Made by a program: the position numbers and the translations under genes. The notes beneath the pieces are model-generated. The model did no database searches, was not told the origin of the DNA, and saw only the letters and a list, made by a program, of their open reading frames with translations. Below, piece by piece: positions 1 to 7,732 of a DNA stretch of 34,323 nt. The DNA is from Bacteroidales bacterium. Lineage in GTDB: Bacteria > Bacteroidota > Bacteroidia > Bacteroidales > F082. Numbering within the stretch: position 1 is the stretch's first letter; each line of letters starts with the position of its first letter. The stretch lies in contig JAEEII010000152.1 of NCBI GenBank assembly GCA_016281295.1, forward strand, positions 1 through 34,323. The letters run 5' to 3'.

Positions 1-2
1 TA

Positions 3-185
3 ACTAAGGAATTCCGAGAAAAACACTCAGAAGTACCGTGGCGCAACATCATAGACATGCGTAATGTGCTAGTCCATGGGTATTATATTGCAAGTCCACT
101 GTTCATTTGGGAAACTTATACCAAAGACCTTGGGCCTTTATTGGAGCATGTAAGACGGTATATTGCTGAAATGAAGAACATTTGA
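3..185 (+). CDS. HepT-like RNase toxin, C-terminal part (5' end outside window)
   Basis: An open frame enters from the left edge and stops with TGA at 183-185, giving 60 residues of a protein C-terminus. It contains RNVLVHGYY, which fits the Rx4HxY motif of HepT/DUF86-type HEPN ribonucleases. In the known HepT-MntA systems the partner is a nucleotidyltransferase-fold antitoxin that modifies this tyrosine-containing motif; any such partner would lie upstream, outside the window. The motif plus the surrounding context (WRNIIDMRN before it, a helical tail after it) is typical of the family. What is inferred is that the full gene is intact; only its last part is visible. Confidence 0.8.
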   Translation, partial: TKEFREKHSEVPWRNIIDMRNVLVHGYYIASPLFIWETYTKDLGPLLEHVRRYIAEMKNI

Positions 186-191
186 TGCAGC

Positions 192-210
192 CCAACGAGG
201 GTTGGATTTT
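192..210 (+). terminator. Short hairpin after the hepT-like gene
   Basis: CCAAC (192-196) and GTTGG (201-205) pair around a GAGG loop and are followed by ATTTT, seven bases after the hepT-like stop codon. The stem is only 5 bp, so this is a weak intrinsic-terminator candidate. It lies between two convergent genes. Confidence 0.35.
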
Positions 211-565
211 AGATTTCGTATGCCTGCAACAAAAAATCTTCAATGTTTTCTTCCGTTGCATCCTTATGCTCACTGAAGACTTGGTGTGTTTTGAGATCTA
301 TAACCTTTCCGTTTTGTAAAAGAAAAAGCTGGTTTCCGACAAGACCCGGTGACAATTTCAATTCAAACAGAGCGGTGACTTTTTCATTATGTACTAATTG
401 GCAAACAGAGCTTAAATCTTCTATGTTATTAAACACCCACTCGCTAAACAGCACAAAATCAGCATCCTTTTTATTGAGTATTTCCACTACAATACTGACC
501 CGAAGTTTTCTCTGCTTTGAAGACAAACGATTCCAACTGGGAAATGAAACCAATTTTATTACCAT
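209..565 (-). CDS. Hypothetical protein, 118 aa (possible nitrilase-like fragment)
   Basis: Not firmly recognised. The 118-residue product has an N-terminal stretch (KLVSFPSWNR, then a basic helix, then DADFVLFSEW) whose hydrophobic strand followed by an acidic residue faintly recalls the start of carbon-nitrogen hydrolases. Those proteins are about 250 residues or longer and have Glu-Lys-Cys catalytic residues; nothing comparable to the Lys or Cys regions is visible. It could therefore be a truncated relative or an unrelated small protein. The minus frame is preferred over the overlapping plus-strand frame because its composition is protein-like. Upstream, at 595-654, lie strong palindromes that look like regulator binding sites for this gene. 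It converges on the hepT-like gene with 23 bp between stop codons. Confidence 0.5.
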   Translation of the reverse strand: MVIKLVSFPSWNRLSSKQRKLRVSIVVEILNKKDADFVLFSEWVFNNIEDLSSVCQLVHNEKVTALFELKLSPGLVGNQLFLLQNGKVIDLKTHQVFSEHKDATEENIEDFLLQAYEI

Positions 566-594
566 AACTTATGTATTCTCTGTTTTGTCATAAC

Positions 595-618
595 AAAACA
601 ATATTCGAATATTGTTTT
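595..618. promoter_or_regulatory. 24-bp perfect palindrome, putative operator
   Basis: The two 12-base arms, AAAACAATATTC and GAATATTGTTTT, meet without a loop. It lies 30 bp upstream of the start codon of the minus-strand gene ending at 565. With no spacer and no GC-rich stem it looks like a binding site for a dimeric regulator, not a terminator. A related half-site, GAATATTGTT, recurs at 639-648. Confidence 0.55.
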
Positions 619-636
619 TAATGATATTTTCCATAT

Positions 637-654
637 TAGAATATTGTTATTCTA
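637..654. promoter_or_regulatory. Second, imperfect operator-like element
   Basis: TAGAATA (637-643) and TATTCTA (648-654) are inverted around TTGT. The overlapping string ATATTAGAATAT (633-644) resembles the core ATATTCGAATAT of the 595-618 palindrome. The two cores are centred about 32 bp apart, close to three helical turns, as expected for tandem operators on one face of the DNA. Confidence 0.4.
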
Positions 655-655
655 T

Positions 656-983
656 CTAAAACCTGTAAACCAGCAATCCTTTCAGTATCCAGTCGTGGAA
701 GATGCCCCGATAATCAAGTTTGGTTACATCTTCCGGGAGATCCTCATGCTGGGCGTTGAAAGCGTCGCGGCTGCGGAAATAGAACCGATTGTAGGTAAAT
801 TGCGTAGAGAAATATACCCGTCCCATGGTGAGGCTGACGGCGGCACTGCCGATGTAATTGGGCATAGACCACAGCTGGTTTGGTCAAAAAGAGATTGACC
901 TTTCGCCAAAAAGTGGAATTTTGGGCTTGCACACTTATCACAGCAATAAGCAAGACAACAGATAAAAAATAACGTTTCATCAC
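656..983 (-). pseudogene. Broken outer-membrane-type gene (N-terminus and C-terminus in different frames)
   Basis: The minus strand from 983 begins a clear signal peptide (MKRYFLSVVLLIAVISVQAQ) followed by a short mature start, FWRKVNLFLTKP. Around 865-893 the sensible reading moves to another frame, which continues LWSMPNYIGSAAVSLTMG and then an aromatic, alternating pattern (YFSTQFTYNRFYF) ending GLLVYRF, like the last strands of an outer-membrane barrel. Neither frame alone makes a plausible protein. The two ends together are much shorter than any barrel protein, so an internal deletion plus frameshift is the simplest reading. The ends vaguely recall DUF4421 proteins of Bacteroidota, but I cannot confirm this. 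Confidence 0.6.
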
Positions 984-988
984 CTATA

Positions 989-2161
989 TTAATAACGATT
1001 TAACCTCATGATCTTCACCGGTCTTTCATCGCCTTGATAAAGACGGCTGCACCAGTTAATTTTGCCCGTGTCGTGGAAACCGCATTTCTCCATCACTCGG
1101 CCTGAGGCGGGATTATCCACAAAGAAGTCTGCCCATAAGGTTTGGAAATGTTTCTCGTTGAAGCAATAGTCAATCATGGCCTGGAGCGCCTCCGTACAGA
1201 GACCTTGATTCCAGTAAGGCTTGGCAATCCAATAGCCCAGCTCGGCATCATCAGGAGTAATGTCGATATTGCTTTCACCGTGGGCATAGTAGCCCATACA
1301 GCCGACGGGTTCCCCTGTTTCTTTGAGTTCCAGTGCCCAGGTATGACCATTTGAGAAAATATTGCGAATCACCTGAAGGCTATCTTCGACGGATTGATGC
1401 GGAGGCCAGCCGGCACGGGGACCCACCTCGGGATCGGAGGCATATTTGAAAAGAGCTAAGGCATCCTTATCAAACCAAGGGCGAAAACGGAGGCGTTTCG
1501 TTTCCAACAAATTACTCTCATCCAACAGACATTTTTGCAGTTCCTCGACCGTATCGACGATCCTGTTTCCTGCCAGCTGTTCACGGGTACGGTTGCCCCA
1601 GCTGACAGCGATACCGTCGATACCGCCGTTGGCAGCCGTCTGCATGTCGGTGTTAGAGTCGCCCACCATGACCGCATCAGCAGGGACGCGACCTGCCTTG
1701 GCCAGCACGGAGGCAACGATCTCAGGTGCCGGTTTCATGGGATAGCCCACACGGTTGCCGAAGATGGCAACAAAAACAATGTCGGGAAAGAACTCATGAA
1801 CCAGTCGTTCAGTACCCTCCTGCACCTTGTTGGAGACGACGGCCAGCTGGACGCCACGAGCATACAAGTCGTTAAGCAAGGCGACAATACCCGGGAATGG
1901 GCGAGTATGCTCATCGATATGGGCGAGGTAATACTCCTTGAACTCTGCCACACAAGTTTCCAGATAGGCATCGTCCAGCTCCATGGGCGAGAAGGCTTTG
2001 CAGATCAAGTTACGGATGCCATGTCCCACCATCTTGCGGTACTGAGGCAAGGTATATTGGGGCATCCCACGACGCTCCAGAATATAATTAACGGCATTAC
2101 CCAAATCCTCGATCGTATCGAGCAACGTGCCGTCCAAGTCGAAAATCACTAGTTTTTTCAT
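989..2161 (-). CDS. HAD-family phosphatase (Gph-like) fused to a GNAT N-acetyltransferase
   Basis: This is a 390-residue two-domain protein. Residues 1-213 form a HAD hydrolase of the phosphoglycolate phosphatase type: FDLDGT with nucleophile Asp8 and Asp10, motif II Ser110, motif III Lys143 (MKPAPE), and motif IV GDSNTD with Asp168 and Asp172. Residues about 217-390 form a RimJ/RimL-type GNAT acetyltransferase: an ETKRLRFRPW start, the acetyl-CoA loop region PYWNQGLCTEAL, and the VDNPASGRVMEKCGF segment typical of this family. The frame is continuous, so the fusion is real unless the assembly is wrong. Such enzymes normally occur as separate proteins. Phosphatase substrate and acetyl acceptor are unknown. 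The gene follows rocD on the same strand but is separated from it by a 29-bp inverted repeat. Confidence 0.88.
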   Translation of the reverse strand: MKKLVIFDLDGTLLDTIEDLGNAVNYILERRGMPQYTLPQYRKMVGHGIRNLICKAFSPMELDDAYLETCVAEFKEYYLAHIDEHTRPFPGIVALLNDLYARGVQLAVVSNKVQEGTERLVHEFFPDIVFVAIFGNRVGYPMKPAPEIVASVLAKAGRVPADAVMVGDSNTDMQTAANGGIDGIAVSWGNRTREQLAGNRIVDTVEELQKCLLDESNLLETKRLRFRPWFDKDALALFKYASDPEVGPRAGWPPHQSVEDSLQVIRNIFSNGHTWALELKETGEPVGCMGYYAHGESNIDITPDDAELGYWIAKPYWNQGLCTEALQAMIDYCFNEKHFQTLWADFFVDNPASGRVMEKCGFHDTGKINWCSRLYQGDERPVKIMRLNRY

Positions 2162-2202
2162 GACCTATAACAACTGTGATAATAAAGGCAAGCCATATAA
2201 TT

Positions 2203-2271
2203 TAACATCGAAAAACACGAAAAACACGAAAGTCCGAAACAATTTCGTGTTTTTCGTGTTTTTCGATGTTA
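2203..2271. repeat. Long perfect inverted repeat (29-bp arms, 11-nt loop)
   Basis: The arm at 2203-2231 is exactly complementary to 2243-2271, separated by GTCCGAAACAA. Each arm contains a tandem CGAAAAACA unit. It lies between rocD and the HAD-GNAT gene, so in RNA it would form a very stable hairpin and could end rocD transcription. The unit structure also resembles dispersed intergenic palindromes seen in Bacteroidota genomes (recollection, not checked). Confidence 0.85.
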
Positions 2272-2296
2272 CAAAAAGTTACAAAAAGTTACAAAA
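2268..2296. repeat. Tandem 10-mer GTTACAAAAA, nearly three copies
   Basis: The unit GTTACAAAAA is repeated at a 10-bp period immediately after the inverted repeat and just before the rocD stop codon. It partly overlaps the right arm. Confidence 0.8.
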
Positions 2297-2305
2297 CCAT
2301 TGAGA

Positions 2306-3538
2306 TTATTCGAAGGAGGCGATGGCCTTCTTGATGATCTCGATGGCCTCGCGGAGTTCGGCCTCGGTGATGACCAAGGGCGGAGCGAAACGGATGATGT
2401 GCTGGTGGGTAGGCTTGGCCAGCAGGCCGAGGTCACGCATCTTCAAGCACACATCCCATGCCTCTTTACCATCTTTAGGTTTGATGATCACAGCGTTGAG
2501 CAAGCCTTTGCCACGAACCTTCTCGATCATCGGGCTCTTGATCTTGCCAATCTCCTCACGGAAGATCTTACCAAGACGGTCGGCGTTTTCCATCAGGTGT
2601 TCATCCTTGATGACTTGGAGAGCAGCGATGGAGACACGGGCAGCGATGGGGTTGCCGCCGAAGGTGGAGCCGTGCTCACCGGGCTTGATGTTCAACATGA
2701 TGTCATCATCTGCCAACACGCAGGAAACCGGAACGACACCGCCACCGAGGGCTTTGCCCAGGATCAGGATGTCGGGACGGACACCTTCATGGTCGCAGGC
2801 CAGCATCTTACCGGTACGGGCGATACCGCACTGCACTTCGTCGGCCATAAACAGAACGTTGTACTTCTTGCAGATGTCATAGCACTTCTTCAGGTAGCCA
2901 TCATCCGGGACATACACGCCAGCCTCACCTTGGATAGGTTCCAGCAGGAAACCAGCGATTTCCTTACCGTCCTTAGCCAGCACTTGTTCCAGGGCATCAG
3001 GATCGTTATAAGGGATGCGGATGAAACCAGGAGTCATGGGACCGTAGTTGGCATAGCTCTCGGGGTCGTTGCTCATGGTGATGATGGTGATGGTACGACC
3101 ATGGAAGTTGCCTTCGCAGCAGACGATCTTCACCTTGTCGTTCGGGATGCCTTTCTTGACCACACCCCAGCGGCGGGCGAGTTTCAGACCCGTCTCATCG
3201 GCTTCTGCACCAGAGTTCATCGGCAGGACCTTGTCATAGCCAAAGTATTCGGTGACATATTTTTCCCAAACACCCAGAGCGTCGTTGAAGAAAGCGCGTG
3301 AGCTAAGAGTAAGACGGTTGGCTTGTTCGGTCATGGCCTTGATGATGGCCGGGTGGCAGTGACCTTGGTTCACTGCGGAGTAAGCTGACAGGAAGTCAAA
3401 ATATTCTTTTCCTTCGACATCCCACACCTTGGCGCCCTTGCCCTTGGCGAGGACGACCGGCAGCGGGTGATAGTTATGGGCTCCGTATTTCTCTTCGAGC
3501 TCCATAGCCTGCTGTGATGACGTGATTTTCTCGATCAT
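2306..3538 (-). CDS. rocD: Ornithine aminotransferase
   Basis: A 410-residue class III PLP-dependent aminotransferase. It transfers the delta-amino group of ornithine to 2-oxoglutarate, yielding glutamate semialdehyde and linking arginine and proline metabolism in the cytosol. The N-terminus ([15 protein letters not shown]), [13 protein letters not shown] and the NFHGRT segment are characteristic of ornithine aminotransferases. The PLP-binding Asp233 lies in [13 protein letters not shown] and the Schiff-base lysine is Lys262 in ILGKALGGG. Length matches the family. The segment [18 protein letters not shown] differs slightly from the usual NTGAEAVETALK but keeps the fold residues. A TATCTTTG promoter element lies 52 bp upstream of the start. 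Acetylornithine aminotransferase is a close relative, but the overall pattern favours rocD. Confidence 0.93.
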   Translation of the reverse strand: MIEKITSSQQAMELEEKYGAHNYHPLPVVLAKGKGAKVWDVEGKEYFDFLSAYSAVNQGHCHPAIIKAMTEQANRLTLSSRAFFNDALGVWEKYVTEYFGYDKVLPMNSGAEADETGLKLARRWGVVKKGIPNDKVKIVCCEGNFHGRTITIITMSNDPESYANYGPMTPGFIRIPYNDPDALEQVLAKDGKEIAGFLLEPIQGEAGVYVPDDGYLKKCYDICKKYNVLFMADEVQCGIARTGKMLACDHEGVRPDILILGKALGGGVVPVSCVLADDDIMLNIKPGEHGSTFGGNPIAARVSIAALQVIKDEHLMENADRLGKIFREEIGKIKSPMIEKVRGKGLLNAVIIKPKDGKEAWDVCLKMRDLGLLAKPTHQHIIRFAPPLVITEAELREAIEIIKKAIASFE

Positions 3539-3590
3539 TTTTTTGTTGTTTATTTGTTGAGTTGTTTAATTATTTAATTGTTAGGAGCGG

Positions 3591-3598
3591 CAAAGATA
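3591..3598 (-). promoter_or_regulatory. Bacteroidota -7 element for rocD
   Basis: TATCTTTG on the minus strand matches TAnnTTTG exactly and lies 52 bp upstream of the rocD start. Confidence 0.6.
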
Positions 3599-3642
3599 CA
3601 AAAATGTTGATAGGTTGTGAAGTTTATTTGATGTTTTGTTTT

Positions 3643-4287
3643 TTAAACGGCGACGTATGGATTAAAATCTTTCTCCTCGCCGATGGTGGTATATCCGCCG
3701 TGACCCGAATAGACTTCTGTGTCGTTTGGCAAGGTAAACAAACGAGTCCGGATGGATTCACGCAAGGTGCCATAATCACCTCCAGGAAGGTCGGTTCGCC
3801 CAATGCTTCGGCTAAAGAGCGCGTCACCTGTGAGCACCCAGCCTTCGACAGGCGCATAGAGGCTGATACTACCCCTGGCATGACCTGGGGTGCAAATCAC
3901 CTCCAAGAAGCCATCTCCCACTTTAATCACCTCATCATCCTTTAACGCTTGATCTGGCAGTTCGATATCACCCACGGATTGAAAGCCGAGCCACACTGCC
4001 TGTTGTTTGGCCTGGATGAAATCATCCTTCACCTCGGGATGAGCCGCCACCTTGATGCCATAACGACGTTTCACCGCATAATTGCCAACGATATGATCCA
4101 CATGTCCATGGGTGTTGATAATCAAGGATGGCTTCAGTTGATGGCTGTCGATAAAGCCGAACAAAGTTTCTTCTTCCGAAGTGGTGATACAGCCGGGATC
4201 GATGATGACACACTCTTTGGTCTCATCGTAAATAACGTATGTGTTCTCAGAAAACGGATTAAAAATGAAAACGTTTATTCGTAGCAT
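3643..4287 (-). CDS. Metallo-beta-lactamase-fold hydrolase (glyoxalase II-like)
   Basis: A 214-residue protein starting MLRINVFIFNPFSENTYVIYD. A longer upstream frame would run into the divergent promoter and gene, so the ATG at 4287 is chosen. It carries the metal ligands of the MBL fold: THGHVDH (His60, His62, Asp64, His65), PGHARGS (His136), TGDALF (Asp155) and SGHGG (His196). The GDALF-SIGRTDLPGG block is typical of the YcbL/GloB-like group, which hydrolyses thioesters such as S-lactoylglutathione analogues; the exact substrate is unknown. It is divergent from the 1069-residue membrane protein and shares a roughly 70-bp promoter region with it. Confidence 0.88.
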   Translation of the reverse strand: MLRINVFIFNPFSENTYVIYDETKECVIIDPGCITTSEEETLFGFIDSHQLKPSLIINTHGHVDHIVGNYAVKRRYGIKVAAHPEVKDDFIQAKQQAVWLGFQSVGDIELPDQALKDDEVIKVGDGFLEVICTPGHARGSISLYAPVEGWVLTGDALFSRSIGRTDLPGGDYGTLRESIRTRLFTLPNDTEVYSGHGGYTTIGEEKDFNPYVAV

Positions 4288-4310
4288 GTTGAATTGTTGA
4301 TTTGTTTGGG

Positions 4311-4318
4311 CAAAGGTA
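4311..4318 (-). promoter_or_regulatory. -7 element for the MBL-fold gene
   Basis: TACCTTTG on the minus strand fits TAnnTTTG, 23 bp upstream of the chosen ATG at 4287. This supports the short start. Confidence 0.6.
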
Positions 4319-4330
4319 AGGATAATTCCG

Positions 4331-4338
4331 TATTTTTG
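4331..4338 (+). promoter_or_regulatory. -7 element for the propeller/barrel gene
   Basis: TATTTTTG fits TAnnTTTG, with TTTG-containing sequence about 20-25 bp upstream. The predicted transcript would start near 4345 with a very short leader, favouring the ATG at 4358. Confidence 0.6.
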
Positions 4339-4357
4339 CAGTTTGATTTCAAATAAA

Positions 4358-7300
4358 ATGAAGCTGAGAATCCGACACTGTTTACGTTTGATGCTGTTAG
4401 TGGCACTGACAGCCACAGCTTCATGGTCACACGCCCAGTTCTACAACGGCATGAACATGGAATTTGGGAAAAACCGTGTGCAGTGGAAAGATTTTCATTG
4501 GTCCTACTACAAATACGATTTGTTTGACGTTTATTATTACCAAGGTGGCGAAGACCTTGCCCGTTATGTGATGCAGTATGCCAAGAAAGAAATACCTGTC
4601 TTGGAAAAACGGTTCGGAAATCATTTCGGAAGGAAGGTTCAATTCTTGGTTTTCAACAATATGGGAGACCTCAAACAGAGCAACATCAATAACGAGGAGG
4701 AGGACAACGGCAACACCGGGGGTGTCACCAAAATCATTGGATCAAAGGTGTTTCTGTATTTCAACGGCAACTATGTGGATTTCGAGCAACAGATTCAAGA
4801 AGGCATCGCGCATCTGCTGTTGAGTCAAGTCATGAACGGTGTCTCTGTCGGTTCCCAAATCCGGAATTCCTATCGGTATGATGTGCCAGAATGGTTCCAA
4901 AATGGGCTATGCGCCTACATCACCGAGGACTGGGACAGCTTTAAAGAAGACCGTCTCCAACGAGGCATATTATCAGGCAACTACAAGAAAATCAATCAAC
5001 TACATGATTATGACGCTGTTATTGCTGGGTATTCGTTTTGGGAATTCATCGAAGAGAAATATGGCACCCAAGCCTTCAACGAGATCATGACACTTGCAGA
5101 AAGTTCGCAAAATGTCAGAAAAGCCCTGTTGTATGTCACAGGCATCAAGTACAAGGAGTTGATCAAGCAATGGTTCAGTTTTTATCAGGAACGCTACAGT
5201 GTCATGGCGAAAGATCTACCGTCAGAGGTGATGTCATTGAAATATAGGAAATACCGCACCTTCACGGAACCCGAGGTCAGTCCTGATGGCCGACGCATCG
5301 CCTACGTCAGCAATGATGATGGACGTATTTGCATTTGGGTAGAGGACCTGAGAACTGGCAAAAAAGAGCGCCTTTACAAAACCGGCCATCGTTCCGACAG
5401 TTGGATTGACACCTCTTTCCCGTTGCTGGCCTGGCATCCATCAGGCGGAATCCTTTCGTTCATTGTCGAGGAAGAAGGCAAGATCCAGCTCTGCAATCTC
5501 GACTTGGGAACCAAGAAAGTTGGAAAGACCTATTTGTTTGAATTCCAAAAGATCACTGCTTTCTCATACGCTCACAAAGACCGCAAAATCGTGCTTTCCG
5601 CCTCCCGTCACGGAAAACCCGACATCTTCGTTTATCATCTGTTTTCCAACACCATAGAACAGATTACCAACGATTTCTACACCGACCAATCCCCTGTGTT
5701 CTCCGCTGATGACCGGCAGATCATTTTCAGTTCAAACCGTCCCGATGAGCTTTTGGAACCCCAAACAGAACCTGGAGAACAACGTAAACAATTCAACCTG
5801 TTTGCCTACGACTATGAAAGCAAGAAACCACTGTTGCAAAACATGACTCAACAGTCCATCTCAAGCAGCATCCTTCCCAAAGCTTATCCAGGAAACAAGT
5901 TGTTTTATCTGAATGACTCCAGTGGTTTCTTTAACCTATATGAGGCCCGGTTCGACAGTGCAGTGAGCCATGTGGACACCGTAGTGCATTTCCGGCATTT
6001 CAGCATCAACAAAAGGCTGACTACCTATACTTCCAGTGTCATTGACTATTCTTACAACCCCGTGGAAAAAAAGCTCATCCTGTTACTTCCCGACAAAGAT
6101 GGCCAAAAAGTGTATGTCACCGCTTATTCAAGCGAGACAGCGGAAAAGGAACTACGAGAAGTCAGCCCATACGCTCAACAAAGATTGCTGAAAAAGAAAA
6201 AGCAAGAAAACAAGCCTTTGGAAAAGACTACAGAACACCGTTTCAGAAATAGCTACCGCGCCATGAGGAGGAAGAAAGCCCCAGACCCCTCACAAGACAC
6301 GGTGAGTCCGATTGAAATCGCAAAGCCACCTGTTATGGTGTCAAAGGAAAAAGAAAAAGACACGGTGTTGAGACCCAGGAACTATTATGTGGAGATGTTC
6401 ATCAACAAAATGACCAGCCAGGCTGATTTCAGTTATATGAACTACAGTTACCAGCCTTTTACGGGTAATGGATCCGCCATTTACCTCAACTCTGGATTCA
6501 ATGTGTACATGGGTGCTGAGATGGCCGATTTGATGGAAGACCACAAAATCAACGTTGGCATGAAACTGAACATGTCGCTGATCAACAACGAATATGTCAT
6601 CAGATTCCGGGATCTGACCCGACGGTTGGACAAGAGTCTGACCCTTCACCGATATGTCACCGACGACTATTACACCTATTATTATCGCACTTTCACCAAC
6701 GAGGCATTTTATACGCTCAGCTATCCTTTCAACGAGACATTAAGTGTGAGAGGTACTGCCATTTTCCGTAATGACAAGCGGGTCAGCCTGGCTATTGACG
6801 GTTACAGTCTGGCCGAAGGCAATGTCATGGAAAATCTTGGAGGAATCAGAGGAGAGTTGGTATATGACAATTCTAAGAAAATCCAGACCAACATCTACGT
6901 AGGTGCGAGAGGCAAGCTCTTTGCTGAGTATTATCAAACCATCAAGAAAGAAACCAAAAACTTCATTGTGGTAGGATTCGACTACCGCCATTACACACGC
7001 ATCCACCGCAACTTCATCTGGGCCAACCGAATCGCTGGAAGCAGCTCATTCGGGCAAAACAAACTCATTTATTATATGGGTGGTGTTGACAACTGGATCA
7101 ATGCCAAATTCGACAACGGAACGCCCATTGACTACAGTCAGCCTTTCACCTATCAGACCTTGGCCACCAACATGCGAGGGTTCCAACAAAACATCAGAAA
7201 CGGCAACAACTTCGTGGTGCTCAACAGCGAGTTGCGTTTCCCAGTGTTCAGCTATCTGCTCAACCGTCCAATCAACATGGAGTTTATCAAGAACTTCCAA

Positions 7301-7567
7301 GTGGTGGCCTTTGGCGACCTGGGCACAGCATGGACCGGATGGAACCCTTACAATCCCGACAATTCACTTTACACCTCGCATTATAGCGATGGCAACCTCA
7401 ACATCAGCGTGACACGTCTCAGAGAACCCATTGTGGGCGGTTTTGGTATCGGATTGAGAACCACTGTGCTTGGATATTTCGTCAGAGGCGACATCGCCTG
7501 GGGAATAGACGACGGCTATTTAAACAAAAAACCCCAGTATTACCTCTCTTTCAGCCTGGATTTTTAA
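4358..7567 (+). CDS. Large outer-membrane protein: degenerate peptidase-like domain, TolB-like beta-propeller, Omp85-like barrel
   Basis: A 1069-residue protein with a signal peptide (MKLRIRHCLRLMLLVALTAT..SHAQ). Residues about 30-280 resemble the MA/M1-like gluzincin domain, but the zinc motif is degenerate: EGIAHLLL stands where HExxH is expected, and PEWFQNGLCAYI lacks the usual acidic residue, so peptidase activity is unlikely. Residues about 290-640 hold PD40/TolB-type repeats (FTEPEVSPDGRRIAYVSND, DQSPVFSADDRQIIFSSNRP). The C-terminal third alternates in the manner of a beta-barrel and ends like Omp85/BamA-type proteins (LNSELRFPVFSYL, VVAFGDLGTAWTG, FVRGDIAWGIDDG, final SFSLDF). The architecture suggests an outer-membrane protein with a periplasmic propeller. 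Its function is unknown; TolB-like annotations would describe only the middle. The ATG at 4358 is preferred to an upstream TTG. Confidence 0.82.
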   Translation: MKLRIRHCLRLMLLVALTATASWSHAQFYNGMNMEFGKNRVQWKDFHWSYYKYDLFDVYYYQGGEDLARYVMQYAKKEIPVLEKRFGNHFGRKVQFLVFNNMGDLKQSNINNEEEDNGNTGGVTKIIGSKVFLYFNGNYVDFEQQIQEGIAHLLLSQVMNGVSVGSQIRNSYRYDVPEWFQNGLCAYITEDWDSFKEDRLQRGILSGNYKKINQLHDYDAVIAGYSFWEFIEEKYGTQAFNEIMTLAESSQNVRKALLYVTGIKYKELIKQWFSFYQERYSVMAKDLPSEVMSLKYRKYRTFTEPEVSPDGRRIAYVSNDDGRICIWVEDLRTGKKERLYKTGHRSDSWIDTSFPLLAWHPSGGILSFIVEEEGKIQLCNLDLGTKKVGKTYLFEFQKITAFSYAHKDRKIVLSASRHGKPDIFVYHLFSNTIEQITNDFYTDQSPVFSADDRQIIFSSNRPDELLEPQTEPGEQRKQFNLFAYDYESKKPLLQNMTQQSISSSILPKAYPGNKLFYLNDSSGFFNLYEARFDSAVSHVDTVVHFRHFSINKRLTTYTSSVIDYSYNPVEKKLILLLPDKDGQKVYVTAYSSETAEKELREVSPYAQQRLLKKKKQENKPLEKTTEHRFRNSYRAMRRKKAPDPSQDTVSPIEIAKPPVMVSKEKEKDTVLRPRNYYVEMFINKMTSQADFSYMNYSYQPFTGNGSAIYLNSGFNVYMGAEMADLMEDHKINVGMKLNMSLINNEYVIRFRDLTRRLDKSLTLHRYVTDDYYTYYYRTFTNEAFYTLSYPFNETLSVRGTAIFRNDKRVSLAIDGYSLAEGNVMENLGGIRGELVYDNSKKIQTNIYVGARGKLFAEYYQTIKKETKNFIVVGFDYRHYTRIHRNFIWANRIAGSSSFGQNKLIYYMGGVDNWINAKFDNGTPIDYSQPFTYQTLATNMRGFQQNIRNGNNFVVLNSELRFPVFSYLLNRPINMEFIKNFQVVAFGDLGTAWTGWNPYNPDNSLYTSHYSDGNLNISVTRLREPIVGGFGIGLRTTVLGYFVRGDIAWGIDDGYLNKKPQYYLSFSLDF

Positions 7568-7580
7568 CAGCAACCTCGGT

Positions 7581-7632
7581 TTTTTTATCAACACGACATG
7601 TTGATAAAAAACAGAAGAGATTCTTCTTTTTT
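7581..7632 (+). terminator. Two successive terminator-like hairpins
   Basis: First hairpin: 13-bp perfect arms at 7581-7593 and 7599-7611 (core ATCAACA / TGTTGAT flanked by T6 and A6), loop CGACA; it would work in both directions. Second hairpin: AGAAGA (7613-7618), loop GAT, TCTTCT (7622-7627), then T5. Both lie just after the 1069-residue gene and before nrdJ. Confidence 0.65.
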
Positions 7633-7732
7633 CCAACCACTATTTGACTACTCTTTTCTAATTTAGCACTCGCAAACCCACAAGGGGAGAATGGGGATTG
7701 CAATAATCTAAATACTTAACTTTCATCGAGAT

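Noticed and set aside
243..593. Plus-strand open frame of 116 codons at the left edge
   Set aside because: It overlaps the minus-strand 118-residue gene, is Ser/Cys/Phe-rich and lacks a promoter; the minus frame is more protein-like.
1535..2152. Plus-strand open frame of 205 codons
   Set aside because: Antisense to the HAD domain, which carries the full set of catalytic motifs.
2203..2296. CRISPR array
   Set aside because: The units are in inverted orientation or a 10-bp period with no spacers, and no cas genes are present.
2300..3301. Plus-strand open frame of 333 codons
   Set aside because: It is antisense to rocD, whose motifs and length are unmistakable; the product is composed of His/Asp/Gly-rich mirror sequence with no domain.
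7612..7732. Cobalamin riboswitch upstream of the B12-dependent nrdJ
   Set aside because: The gap left after the terminators is about 100 bp, too short for the known aptamer, and no B12-box-like sequence is visible.
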